Below are positions 11,011 through 55,428 of a stretch of 64,000 nt of DNA, in pieces; within the stretch, counting starts at the first letter, position 1; each line of letters opens with the position of its first letter. This DNA is from Zeus faber (Eukaryota > Chordata > Actinopteri > Zeiformes > Zeidae): the NCBI GenBank assembly GCA_960531495.1, contig OY482866.1, positions 4,064,418 to 4,128,417 of the forward strand. The letters are read 5' to 3'. Made by a program: the position numbers and the translations under genes. Below the pieces are notes generated by a model that made no database searches, was not told where the DNA came from, and saw only the letters and a list, made by a program, of their open reading frames with translations.

Positions 11011-12366
11011 TTCCAAAATATTATGCACAAGAGTTTCAAAACATTTTATAGGTTTTAAAGAACTGAAAATGGTCATTTGTTGAATTTGCAGCACGAGGAA
11101 GTCATATTTACTGAAATCAAAAGCTATTTCAATCAAAAACATCTTAACAGGCCAAGTTACATGTTAACATAGGACCCCTTCTTTGATATCACCTTCACAA
11201 TTCTTGCATCCATTGAACCTGTGAGTTTTTGGAGAGTTTCTGCTTGAATTTCTTTGCAGGATGTCAGAATAGCCTCCCAGAGCTGCTGCTTTGATGCGAA
11301 CTGCCTCCCACCCTCATAGATCTTTTGCTTGAGGATGCTCCAAAGGTTCTCAATAGGGTTGAGGTCAGGGGAGGATGGGGGCCACACCATGAGTTTCTCT
11401 CTTTTTATGCCCAGAGCAGCCAATGACACAGAGGTATTCTTTGCAGCATGAGATTGTCATGCATGAAGATGCTTTTGCTACGGAAGGCACGGTTCTTCTT
11501 TTTGTACCATGGAAGAAAGTGGTCAGTCAGAAACTCTATATACTTTGCCGAGCTCATTTTCACACCTTCAGGGACCCTAAAGGGGCCTAAGGCTCTCTCC
11601 CCATGATTCCGGCCCAAAACATGACTCCGCCACCACCTTGCTGACGTCGCAGCCTTGTTGGGACATGGTGGCCATCCACCAACCATCCATTACTCCACCC
11701 ATCTGGACCATCCAGGGTTGCATAGCACTCATCAGTCAACAAGACTGTTTGAAAATGAGTCTTCATGTATTTCTGGGTCCACTGCAACCGTTTCTGCTTG
11801 TGAGCATTGGTTAGGGGTGGCCCAATAGTAGGTTTATGCACAACTGCAAGCCTCTGGAGGATCCTATACCTTGAGGTTCGCGGGACTCCAGAGGCACCAG
11901 CAGCTTCAAATACCTGTTTGCTGCTTTGTAATGGCATTTTAGCAGCTGCTCTCTTAATCCCATGAATTTGTTTGGCAGAAACCTTCCTCATTATGACTTT
12001 ATCTGCACCAATCCGTCTGTGCTCTGAATCAGCCACTAATATCATCACAGTACGATGATCACGCTTAAGTTTTTGTGAAATATCTAATGTTTTCATACCT
12101 TGTCCAAGGCATTGCACTATTTGACGCTTTTCGGCAGCAGCGAGATCCTTTTTCTTTCCCATATTGCTTGAAACCTGTGGCCTGCTTAATAACGTGGAAC
12201 GTCCTTCTTCAGTAGTTTTCCTTTAATTGGGCTCACCTGGCAAACTAATTATCACAGGTGTCTGAGATTGATTTCAGTGATCCAAAGCCCTGAGACACAA
12301 ACCAATGCATGAGTTTAATTGAAAAACAAAAAATTTTGCAATTCCAATTTGCATAATAATTTGAAA
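11011..12366 (-). mobile_element. second Tc1/mariner-superfamily transposon, damaged
   Basis: The ends contain TTCCAAAATATTATGCAC (11011-11028) and its inverted partner GCATAATAATTTGAAA (12351-12366). The transposase gene lies between them on the minus strand. The 1.36-kb size fits the family. Exact termini and TA duplications are blurred by divergence. It inserted next to a 42-bp repeat block that is bound to a GT/CA microsatellite. Confidence 0.8.
11160..12162 (-). pseudogene. Tc1/mariner-family transposase, frameshifted
   Basis: The N-terminus is MGKKKDLAAAEKRQIVQCLG, with a helix-turn-helix region followed by the DD34E domain. Catalytic positions visible are D in VLLTDECYATLDG, D in IFMHDN, and E in [20 protein letters not shown]. 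The C-terminus is SKKGSYVNM. The protein is spread over three minus-strand frames (breaks near 11600 and 11440), so at least two frameshifts disable it. It differs clearly from the transposases at 7806 and 14500. Confidence 0.9.
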
Positions 12367-12370
12367 CGCA

Positions 12371-12412
12371 TCTGTGAAGTGCAGAGATTAATATCTCTGG
12401 TGTGATAATGAC
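12371..12412 (-). repeat. 42-bp repeat block beside a microsatellite, copy 1
   Basis: Its reverse complement begins GTCATTATCACACCAGAGAT and is identical over 42 bp to 23982-24023. In both places it directly abuts a long CA/GT tract on the same side. It contains a small hairpin, AGAGAT-ATTA-ATCTCT. Confidence 0.9.
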
Positions 12413-12414
12413 GG

Positions 12415-12416
<2 letters not shown>

Positions 12417-12475
<59 letters not shown>

Positions 12476-12501
12476 CACACACACAAACACACACATACAC
12501 A

Positions 12502-12530
<29 letters not shown>
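12417..12530. repeat. compound microsatellite (GT)n-(AT)n-(AC)n-(ACAT)n
   Basis: A (GT)n run at about 12417-12460, then short AT and AC runs, then CATA tetranucleotides. Confidence 0.95.
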
Positions 12531-12533
<3 letters not shown>

Positions 12534-14463
12534 GCCATGCAGGCTGTACCCTTAAATATAGCTGCAGGCAATACGCCAGGGCCCTTCGTTAATGTTCAAT
12601 GGAGGAGTGTGCTTTGGCTCTCTGTTTCGGTGGGTTACATCACTGCAGAAGTTCATTCGTTCCAACCTGGCTACAGTGTAATTTTATGATCGGGTCCTTC
12701 GCTGCAACTAACGGTCGTTATCATTCTGAAGTAGGGCTGCATGATTATGGTTGAAATGAGAATCAGGATTATTTTACCGAATATTGTGATCACGATTATT
12801 TATCACACACAAAAAACTGCCTTCACAATAAAAATGTATTTTATTAATGAATAAACTAAAATGTACAAATCTTGAAATCAAAATACTGAATTTGGTGTTT
12901 GTAAGGCTATATATAAATTACATTCAAACAAGAAGGTCAGTTACATTACATCTGCAGATTTTTTGCAAGAAAAGGGTTAGGGTTACCCCCACTACTTATT
13001 TTAAGTTTTATCTTTATGTAAGACTGATCATTTGTAAAACAGGCAAGTATACAGCAGTGGTGTAAATGTGTAAATGAAGACACCAACATGCTTGTTTCCC
13101 ATTTCTGCAAATGAAACAAACCAAATCAAGTGTGTTTTTATTATTTTCGATGTATTTACTTTTTCCCCTATTGAACGAAACAAAAAAAAGCCCTGTGTGT
13201 CCCCTGTCTACGGAGCGTGTGTGTTGGCGTTTTTCCACGGAGCCTGCAGGGGGCTCCCGCTGGTGCATGGATGCACAGATTATTTACTTTGCCACACATG
13301 GATAATTGCGATCAGACGAAAAACAAGGGCAAATTGCACTCAGCTGAAATGCCATGTTGTAACTGCACCAAATACAAATCTTATTCGGATTGTCTGTGGG
13401 TTCGTGGGATCCATGACATCCATAAAGTTCTGAGGTCATTACATCTGCGCGTGCCACCATCTTGCTGAGGTCCCGATTGTTGACCAATCACTGGACTGCA
13501 ATGCTATCATATGACCTGTGCGCGCAGATAAAAACTATAGTTTTCTACTAAATTATTCCATAATAATGGAGTGATCATGATTAAACTTGGACGATGGCAT
13601 CTCGGAACTGCCCCAAATACACATTTTATTCATTTTGTCTGTGAGTGCAGTGGATACATGATCCACACACCACTGACATAAATTTTTCCCTAACAAAGCA
13701 ATCGGGCTCCCACCACTTTGGGGTGAGAAATGGTGCCCTGTCTGTTGATGGCTCTCTGTAGATCCAAGATAGGAATACTTAAGTCCACATAAATGTGAGA
13801 GGATGGCAAATCACCTGAAAATATTTTGGTACAGTGTGGTCATATATTCAGTCGGCCTATTCCAAAAGAACTTGAACATTAGGTAATGCAAATATCCCCT
13901 CTACACGCATGCACAAATTAGCACATTTTTAGAAAATGTTAGTTCATAGTTAATCACATAAACTGCAGTGATCAAAAAACAGTTTCTAAAATGTAATTTC
14001 AAAAATATTATTGAAATATTTTGATACCTCGTGGGCATAATGACAAACACACAACGACAGTTTGAACAATCACAGACGGGCTTGTAACGAGAATAAAGGT
14101 CCCCCCAATAATAAGTAATAACATTCAGCATTTAAATAGGTTGGACAGTGAGCAATTGGCGACACAATTTCAAAGTCAAGGTGTTTTATTTGTCAAATGC
14201 ACAGTAAACCAAGGTCATTGTGAACATTGAAATTCTGAGACATGGCGAGCATCAACTACGTAGTAGCCATAAAACATATTGAATTATAAAAATAATCACA
14301 AATGAGAATAACAAAATAAATACATAACAGGAACACACTAGCAGCAGTTTCAGACACTGTTATGATGGGGAATATGAACAATAAGAATAGAGTATTATAA
14401 TATTATAAATATAATATGAGCTAAATATTATATAATATTTTATTTAATATTATTTATTAAATA
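12531..14463. other. intergenic with hAT-like ends and old direct repeats
   Basis: TAGGGCTGCATGATTATGG at 12732 looks like the terminus of a non-autonomous hAT-type element, but no matching right end was found. AACTGCACCAAATACAAATC (about 13360) and AACTGCCCCAAATACACATT (about 13600) begin related segments of about 60 bp, 240 bp apart. From 14165 to 14460 lies a dispersed repeat that resumes at 15230. No gene is seen. Confidence 0.45.
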
Positions 14464-15365
14464 CCGGTCTGCCACAACATCAAAACCACCCCTAATATTG
14501 TGTTGCTCCCCCGTTGAGGCATGGACTCCACATGACCTCTGAAGGTGTCCTGTGGTATCTGGCACCAAGACGTTAGCAGCAGATCCTTTAAGTCCTGGAA
14601 GTTGCGAGGTGGGGACCCCCTGGAACAACATCCAGCACATCACGCAGATGCCTGATCGGATCGGACCCTAACCCCAGCCATCCGCATGATGTAAAGACAA
14701 TGTGATTCATCAGACCAGGCCAACTTCTTCCACTGCTCCATCGTCCAGTTCTGATGCTCGCGTGCCCATTGTAGGCACTATTGGTGGTGGACAGGGATCA
14801 TGGGCACTCTGACCTGTCTGCACCTACGCAGCCTCATACACAGCAAGCTGCGCTGTGTGTTCTGACACCTTTCTATCATAGCAGCGTTAACTTTTTCAAC
14901 AATTTCTGCTACGGTCGCTCTTCTGTGGGATCGGAACAGACAGGCTAGACTTCGCTCCCCACGTGCATCAATGAGCCTTGGGCATCCATGACTCTGGCTA
15001 ACCAGTGTCCTTCCTTGGAGCACTTTTGGTAGGTACAAACCACTGCATACCTCGAACACCCCACAAGACCGGCAGTTTTGGAGATGCTCTGACCCAGTCG
15101 TCTAACCATCACAATTTGGCTCTTGTCAAAATGGCTCAGATCCTTACGCTTGCCCATTTTTCCTGCTTCCAACTCATCAACTTCACCAGTCAGTGGTTTT
15201 AATGTTGTGGCTGATTAGTTTATATTACAACATGCAGTAGTTTCAGAGAGTGTAAAGATGGGGAACATGGACAAGCAAAATAGAGTATTATATTATAAAT
15301 ATAATATGAGATAGATATTATATTATGAGAATAACAAAAATATACATAACAGTAAAACACTAGCA
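14285..15365. repeat. related segments either side of the deleted Tc1 copy
   Basis: At 14337-14440 the sequence AGTTTCAGACACTG...ATGGGGAATATGAACA, ATAGAGTATTATA, AATATAATATGAG is followed by AT-rich DNA. The same order returns at 15239-15330 after the Tc1 copy. GAGAATAACAAAA...ACATAACAG occurs at 14301-14330 and 15325-15353. This indicates an older repeated unit, one copy of which was the Tc1 target. Confidence 0.7.
14464..15220 (-). mobile_element. internally deleted Tc1-type element (757 bp)
   Basis: Inverted ends (CCACAACATCAAAACCACC at left, GGTTTTAATGTTGTGG at right) are flanked by TA. Minus-strand reading gives transposase pieces: [20 protein letters not shown] with [15 protein letters not shown] near 15150, then [20 protein letters not shown] and VEKVNAAMIERCQNTQRSLL near 14900. 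A C-terminal scrap lies near 14480-14640. The catalytic core between them is missing, joined at about 14669. The copy is non-autonomous and also frameshifted. Confidence 0.85.
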
Positions 15366-16813
15366 CCAGTTGTTGCAATGTTTATTAGTAGTTGACTACA
15401 TTTTAAGCTTGTGCAAGTTTCCGCACGTGAACGACTTTGTGCTCGTTCTCGACAAGACAAAATGTGCAACAGCAACCTCTGCGGTCGCACATTTCAATGG
15501 TCAAAGATTACGGTTCAACACCCAAAAGCAGGACCAAATTTGTGTCACAGATCACCAGATCACCCGGGCTGACTTCCAAATGAAAAAATGTAAAATAAAA
15601 ACAGGTACTGTAGGTAACAAAAAATACCTGACTTTTCCATTACATAAGATGTGGGGTAATGCACGAGTTAGCTACTCACCAACGATAATGACGACTCTTA
15701 ACTCCCAACTCACTAACTGAACTTGTTTTGATGTACTACAGTGTGAAAATCATTCCCCGTTCTCAAAAGGGAGATTTATAATGCTTTCTTAAAGGCCTAA
15801 AGGTTTGCCCAATTGAACTGCATCAAAGCACAGCGAGAAGCTGCAGCAGAGCGGTAAGCACGTAACTACATTTTGGAGAAATGAACCAAAATATAAGGAT
15901 AATATCACCCACTTAAACTTTTGATGGGGCTTTGGCTATTTTGGTCTTAGGGCAAAACTAAGGTTTTATCATTTATGAGGAAAAAAACAAAATACCCTTT
16001 GTGTGGATTAACATACCCTAAAGAGGATCTCTACCAACTTTGGCACTTTTATCCACACTGCGATTCTTCATGGTCGGACTTGATGTGGACAACCAGAGTT
16101 TTTAATGACATCAGCAGCCATACTGTGGACAAAAGTGTTAGTGCAACTGATGACATCATCAGGTTCCATCGGGGTTTCCCCTCACTTTTTTTACCACAAG
16201 ACCTCCTTGACAGACTAAGCTCTCGCTGTGGTTGGCAAACGTGTCTTCAGTCTACGTCATCATTGTGTTGCAGAGTAAGTCAGGTGTTGTTTTTTTTGAG
16301 CACCTGCCCTTCTCAACGTCTCTGCGCGGCCTGCTGGTTTATATTCACTTTGGCAATTTGCAAACGTTTAACTGAGGTCTTTGGGCGAAGGAATTTTTTG
16401 TTTCTCATTTGGATCCTTTGGTATATCAAACATTAAATAAAATAAAAATTAAAAAAAGAGTGCTAATAACTTCATCCACAGGTTGCACATCAACTCCTTA
16501 TATCACACAGAAGGTTCTCATTTTAATTGTATGTCCTTTGGAATATAAAAGAACAAATGAGACAGGAGAGCAAAGACCCTTCCTCCGCTCCTTTGGAAAG
16601 TCATCTTTGATACAACCAAAAGACATGAGATGGGATGATTCGGTCCTTTTCCTCTTTCCGTAATATTAATGGAAGATCATGGATTTAACTAATAAAAAAT
16701 AAAAACCTCGGAAATAAATAAAAGATTTAACGTCTTCACCCGTAATGCACCCTTCTGACATAAAAAGAAAATTCCCGGATACTTACCCTCGCTCCAGCCC
16801 TCTGCGCGCACGC

Positions 16814-16897
<84 letters not shown>

Positions 16898-17440
16898 TAC
16901 CCAGCAGGCAAAATGGCACAAAAGACACCATCATAGGAGACAGCAGTGCCAAAACACAGGAGGTCTCCCTTGTTTTGGTTTTGTTTTAAGTACAAACACG
17001 TATACACAATAAGGCAATAAGATAGCGACTTCCTCTGAATGATTTCATAGTCCCAGCAAGTAGCTGTGTTGCACAAGAAACCGACCCCACTTGTGACTAT
17101 TGAGACGCGAATGTTCAAGCCCACGCAAAAAACAAAGAGACAAAAGCTCCATTTAAAAAAGGCCACCTCCAGCTAATCTTCAAATCCGGCCTTATGCCTC
17201 GATGGTTCTCAACATGGAAAGAAAAATGAGTGCGGTTGGTAATTTAGCACCTATGGCAGCCAGTAATAAATGTTGCCGATGCTCACAAACACTAGGCTAT
17301 GAGCTAGTGTCAAAAATGGAGATTGAAAAATGAACATTAAGGTAATTTCATTTTAAGTTTTTGAGGTGGATGATTTTAACAAAATGGATATCCGACTCTG
17401 TGAATAAATTTGTCAGTCAGTCGCAAAGAGTAGCGTGTAA
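15221..17440. other. intergenic, no supported gene
   Basis: Contains a copy of a dispersed repeat at about 15755-15860 (GCATCAAAGCACAGCGAGAA) and a (CA)n tract. A 153-codon open frame at 15975-16436 (+) starts MRKKTKYPLCGLTYPKEDLY. It resembles no family I know, is followed by an AT-rich run and has no supporting splice or promoter signal, so it is left uncalled. Confidence 0.45.
16819..16895. repeat. (CA)n microsatellite, about 77 bp
   Basis: Pure CA run preceded by a short CG/CA mixture. Confidence 0.95.
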
Positions 17441-17449
17441 AGAAATGGT

Positions 17450-17455
17450 TTTATT
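17450..17455 (-). terminator. mllt3: candidate poly(A) signal for mllt3
   Basis: TTTATT on the plus strand gives AATAAA on the minus strand about 820 nt after the mllt3 stop. Another AATAAA at 17983-17988 (minus) would give a shorter 3' UTR. Sequence alone cannot decide between them. Confidence 0.35.
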
Positions 17456-17738
17456 TCATGGTGAGAGGGCGCTCTGCATTTGATTGTATAATTGATTGTG
17501 TTATTCATGTAATGCAGCAGGGAGTGTCAGAAAAACATCACAAAAATGAAAGAATTTAAATAGAAATTCTGGAGGTGACCTTTAATCTAAGGGGAATCGC
17601 AGGTCGGTACCAACAGGAGCACAGTATCATCAAGTATCATCACACTCGACAGTCATAGCACGGAGTCAAAGAAAATGCCAATTTATGAAGTGCTTACAGA
17701 GTCTCTGTTGCGCTTTTTTTCCTCTCCTTTCTTTCCAT

Positions 17739-17795
17739 GCACGCACGCACGCACGCACACACACACAAACACGCACACAAACACGCACACACACA

Positions 17796-17837
<42 letters not shown>
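17739..17837. repeat. (CA)n/(CG) mixed microsatellite
   Basis: ACGC repeats grade into pure CA. It probably falls within or just beyond the mllt3 3' UTR. Confidence 0.9.
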
Positions 17838-17839
<2 letters not shown>

Positions 17840-18044
17840 AAATAAGACTCACGTCATAAGGCAGTGTTGACCATGAATTTGTCACAATTAACAAATCCTC
17901 CCGCTTAGGGAGATGCAACATGGACACAAGACACATTCATTAAGATTAACAAGGTCTCCACATTTACTCTCCATCATTTCTTTTTATTACGCCAACTGGA
18001 GTTTTCAAGGCCTTCTGGGTGATCTCCTGGTCCGCAGGGGAGGA

Positions 18045-18061
18045 GGGGGGGGGGGGGGGGG
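18045..18061. repeat. 17-bp poly-G run in the mllt3 3' region
   Basis: Homopolymer G on the plus strand, hence C in the mllt3 transcript, about 215 nt past the stop codon. Confidence 0.9.
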
Positions 18062-18275
18062 CAGGACTGTCCTCCAGCCGTTAACATGATTCTAGAGCTT
18101 CTAGTTCATTAATGCCATACGGAGAGTAACGGAGCCATCTGCGAGGGGTGGGTCCAGGTCTTTTTGCATTTCAGTTAAAGTTTGTCCCAAAATGGTTCCC
18201 CCCCCACAGCAAAAAAGAGAAGGCAAAAAAAAACAAAAAAAAAACGGGTCCAACGGCAGCCAGCTGCTCAAAGGT

Positions 18276-51329
<33,054 letters not shown>

Positions 51330-53085
51330 CTGCGGTGAAAGAGAAGGTTAGCCCATCCATCCATCATCAACATGTGGAAATTGACCGTTGTCTTCATTGA
51401 GTGTTGGCTGATTTGGAAGTTGGAGTACTTTTAATGGATATCAACACCACATAACAAAGGCATGTTTTTTTTGTTTTTAGTTTTTTTTCATATTGGAAAG
51501 GCTGAATTATACTGCTTTTGACCAAAACCAAAGAACCAATCTAAAAGAAAAAACTTTTACATCAAAAATAAAAGTTACATTCAGATACACAAAAATGGCA
51601 TTAATTCTCAAGAGAATACGTTCGATGCAGTCAATACCATAGAAGTATTGAAGTGGAAATTCATGTTAGTGCATTATAGGGGAAAACATGCATCCACATA
51701 AAGTGAAAACAGCTTTTACATAGCGGCGATATTGATCAAATCAAATATCCCTATATTTTCATCTGAATACCTCAATATTGATAATGTGACGTTACTTTGG
51801 TAGATAATCGTTAACAAACAATACTCACTACACATTATGCATTGCTGTGACCAATCAAGTCAAGTCATGAAATGTTCATTTCACTCACACATGAGCCACT
51901 TTTCTGAAGCAGTCTGGAAAAGACGCAACCTAAGCCATATATAATGACATTATAATAACTGAAACCTCAGACGCTATTTGGCCTCCTATCCCAATGGTTA
52001 TACCACTGCTCATATCAGTTTTTTGAACCACTAAATATCCATTGTCTCAGGGGATATCATTAATGAGAAAACTCCAGTTCTGTATCTGGGCACATCAATA
52101 ATGACAACCGTGGCTTGGATCCCAGATGCTGCTCGTCTAACCAGCTGCTGGCAAGCAGCAAATGCCTCCCACTAGACCTTCTCGAGACAAACAACCAGTA
52201 CCTGAGGTCAGGTGTTCTCCCATGGCCCTGTATACGTCCCCACAGGCTTTGTAGAGCAACACTACCAATTAGTGCATTAGCAGAGCCTCTGTAAGTGAAG
52301 CCTTGCATCCTTCTCGGGGCCAAATCCTATTTTTGATTTGTCTTTACGTGACTTGAATTAGTTGTAAATGAATGAAAATACAATTCTTATTATGTCTTTG
52401 AACATCACATTTTTAAGACTAGTTATTCCTAATCAGCTGTTTGTGTGATGTCCAATGTGATGCCACACCCCCATTTTCCATTTGGAGAAAAATTGAGGGG
52501 GAAAAACAGCATATCAAATTCACTAGAAGTGTCTTAAAGTAAAGAGCAAGCTCCTTTGAGCCACTCCTGAAACCAGGACCCTCATTTATCAATCTTGCTC
52601 ACGAACAGAAATGTGCATAAAACATACCAAAGACCATCTGGGATTAGTGCTTCGACCCCAGACCCTGCATGTACAGAGCCTCGTAGAATAAAATAAGAAT
52701 GACTAAGCACATGCCATCATTTCAAGAATGTTATTGATGGCTGCGGCAACTTGATAGAGGCATTTAGGCCATTCCATTCATAATCAATGTAGAGTCTTCT
52801 AATCTATAATTTATGCAAATATAATTGAAAGATTTAAAATTCTGTTAACTGAATGGGTGTGCTGGTTATTAAGGCTAGCGATCCAACTCTTTAAAACGGC
52901 GATAAGGCTGTTGATTGAAAGACATTTAATGTAAAGGTAATATCTTCCTTGACTTTAAGGTTGAGTACATGCTGAGGTTTCTTGCGCTAAAAATGATGAC
53001 TGGCTGATCAGTCAGTTCCATTTTCCCAGGGCCATCTTATTGGATTTCTTTGGGCAACTGTCAAAGTTTATACAAATTGCACAAA

Positions 53086-53120
<35 letters not shown>

Positions 53121-54514
53121 ACACCCAGGTCTTCTCCATTTCTTTTCATTTCTGGCCACCAGAACATTTCCAGAGGGAAATTGGAGATTAAACTAGTACT
53201 TGACAACCAACCCTCAGCCACATAATGCTGCCAGCCAGTGCAATAATTAAATTAATACATGATCATGTACAGTTCCAGTTAGTTAGATACTACGCTACAG
53301 GCGACAGTAAAAAATTGCTTGGACATCATCACTGGGCTTTCCAATGCGATTGGAGGTCTATTACAATAAAAGTATCATCATTACACATATTTATTTTTGT
53401 TAATAGGAAAGTGTTATCATATGTCACACAATTCTATTCTCTATATCAATTACTCTTTATTATACATTATTCATAATATTAATATCGGCCTGTCTCATCT
53501 GCAACTTGCTGCAGTACAACCCCCATTATACACTGCCCCGTACTGCCCCCACGGTCCACACACACAACCAAACATTTGCGACACAGTGGTTGCACGTCAC
53601 AATTAGACAAGACTTTTGTTGTCACAGCAGCGCAGCTGCACTGAATTTCTTGCATCAAATTCTAATTAAATGACAATTTCACTGGAAGGAAATTCCACTT
53701 TCAGAGTAACTCTTGGATGCAATGGGATACAGATCGCTCGACTATCATTTTGGTGGTTGAGTTGACACCACTAGTGTACATAATTTGTGATACAAAGGTT
53801 TTACTAAGTGCTGTTACCAAATGGCTTAGTGGGACACAGGATTCCTTGTTGTACAGAACAGCACAATAGGAGCCCAACCTCCAAAATGGCCAAGCATGTG
53901 AGTGAATGTGTGGGATTTAAAGGGGGACTGGGGAACTGCTTACAGGTGTGTAAGCCCAAGCAGGATGAACCCCAATTTCTAACATTTCTGATTAAAAATG
54001 TGAGAAGTGGTTAACAGCACCAGCCATAGAGTTAGTGCATGGACACTGCACGGGAAACAATGAACTTGTTATATGAACTATCCAAAAAGACAAGTATTAA
54101 ATGCATGCCATCTTCCATTTACTCCAGAGACCTTGGACACCTTCCAAGTACTCGTCATAGTCAGCGGAATAGTGGGGCGACGCTAAAAATCACCACAGGA
54201 AACTAGTGTCTCATATTACACTGGGGTCGACAGCCCCCCACCATGGGGCTGGGGCCAAGTTGTCCAAAAGTTAATAAAGCTGCATAAATATTATGGGCCA
54301 CAATGAAGTGCACAAAGGTAAAGGCCTATTCACATTGGGACTGCATTATCCAATGAGTCCCAGTTTGAAGTAGGAGATGAGCTTATCCAACCACAAACTT
54401 GGGTGTATGTATAAAGCAGACATGAATTATCCCAGTTGCTATAATGCTGTGTTCCAGTATATATATTTCTTTTTTCAGTAAATGCACCCATTCGCTCGCT
54501 CACTCACTCCATAT

Positions 54515-55428
54515 TAGGGATGCAAATTTAAAGTAATTTCCTTAATCGATAGTTGTTAACCTTAAACAATCGAAGATTAATTGACAACAAAATCGAATTA
54601 CGTCACCAGAGGGTGACGCCATGGCCCGTGGGGTCCTACGCCACGTTGCGCACCTCAAACGTTTTTGTGACGGGGAGCAAGGAGCGTTTCCCCTCATTTC
54701 ATTTAAGAATGGAGACGTTTGAGGCAAGACGTGCTGAGCTGGTTCGAACATACAGGAATATTTACTGGCCCGCCTTTCGTCAGTTAAATATTTAACTACT
54801 ACTTTACTGTTTGTCTTCCTCTGCAACGGAATGAGCAGGATGTTACATAGCATATCAAGTCTGGTGCAGATATGGACAACAAGTGGTGAATAAAAGTATT
54901 AAACATTACTAAAATTCTTATATACGAACAGACACAAAATCATTTAGTTGAATATATTTTATTGGAGTCAACACAGCAACAAATCGCTTGTTTCATTTTG
55001 CAGACTCGTACCTCTCCCTCACTCCGGGTTTTCTTTCTCCCCCCGTGCCATTCAGAAAGTGCCGTTATCCCGCTCCAGTCTACAGTGTTCCATCTGAACG
55101 CAGCATTAATTGTTGAGGAACAATAAACAAATTTTCCTCCTCAGCATCAACGCGCGCAGCCATGTTTGTTGTTTGTCGTTCTTCCGGAAGCCTCCATCTA
55201 CTTCTATTTCTTGCTCCCCTGGCCATTTTGTCTCCACTGCCCCCCGTCATTCCGGTGAGTACTACTACTTCCTGGCTTAGCATTTTTATTCTTGCGCCGC
55301 AAAGACTCCTGTTGATAGACGAACAACAAGACCCCAGATTGTTCAGTTCTTATCATGAAGACAAAATCTTAATCGATTCAATTCTTATTAGCAATGAATC
55401 AATAGTCGATCACTTGTTAACATCCCTA
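54515..55428. mobile_element. non-autonomous hAT-type element (914 bp) with perfect target duplication
   Basis: Starts TAGGGATG and ends CATCCCTA. It is flanked on both sides by CTCCATAT (54507-54514 and 55429-55436), an exact 8-bp duplication with T at position 2 and A at position 7, as hAT prefers. Subterminal ATCGATT/AATCGAT motifs face each other. No transposase is visible. Identical flanks suggest a fairly recent insertion. Confidence 0.9.

Noticed and set aside
12732-13570. Complete hAT-type element starting at TAGGGCTGCATGATT
   Set aside because: No matching CAGCCCTA end with an 8-bp duplication was found, so only a terminus can be noted.
15975-16436. 153-codon ORF
   Set aside because: No recognisable motif, no codon-level or promoter support, and surrounded by unassigned AT-rich DNA.
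53012-53221. Asp-rich ORF
   Set aside because: Poly-Asp comes from an (ATC)n run.
53590-53750. Possible sixth copy of the LINE 3' tail
   Set aside because: Only TTCCACTTTCAGAGTAACTC and GGATGCAATGGGATACA resemble the family; too little to call.
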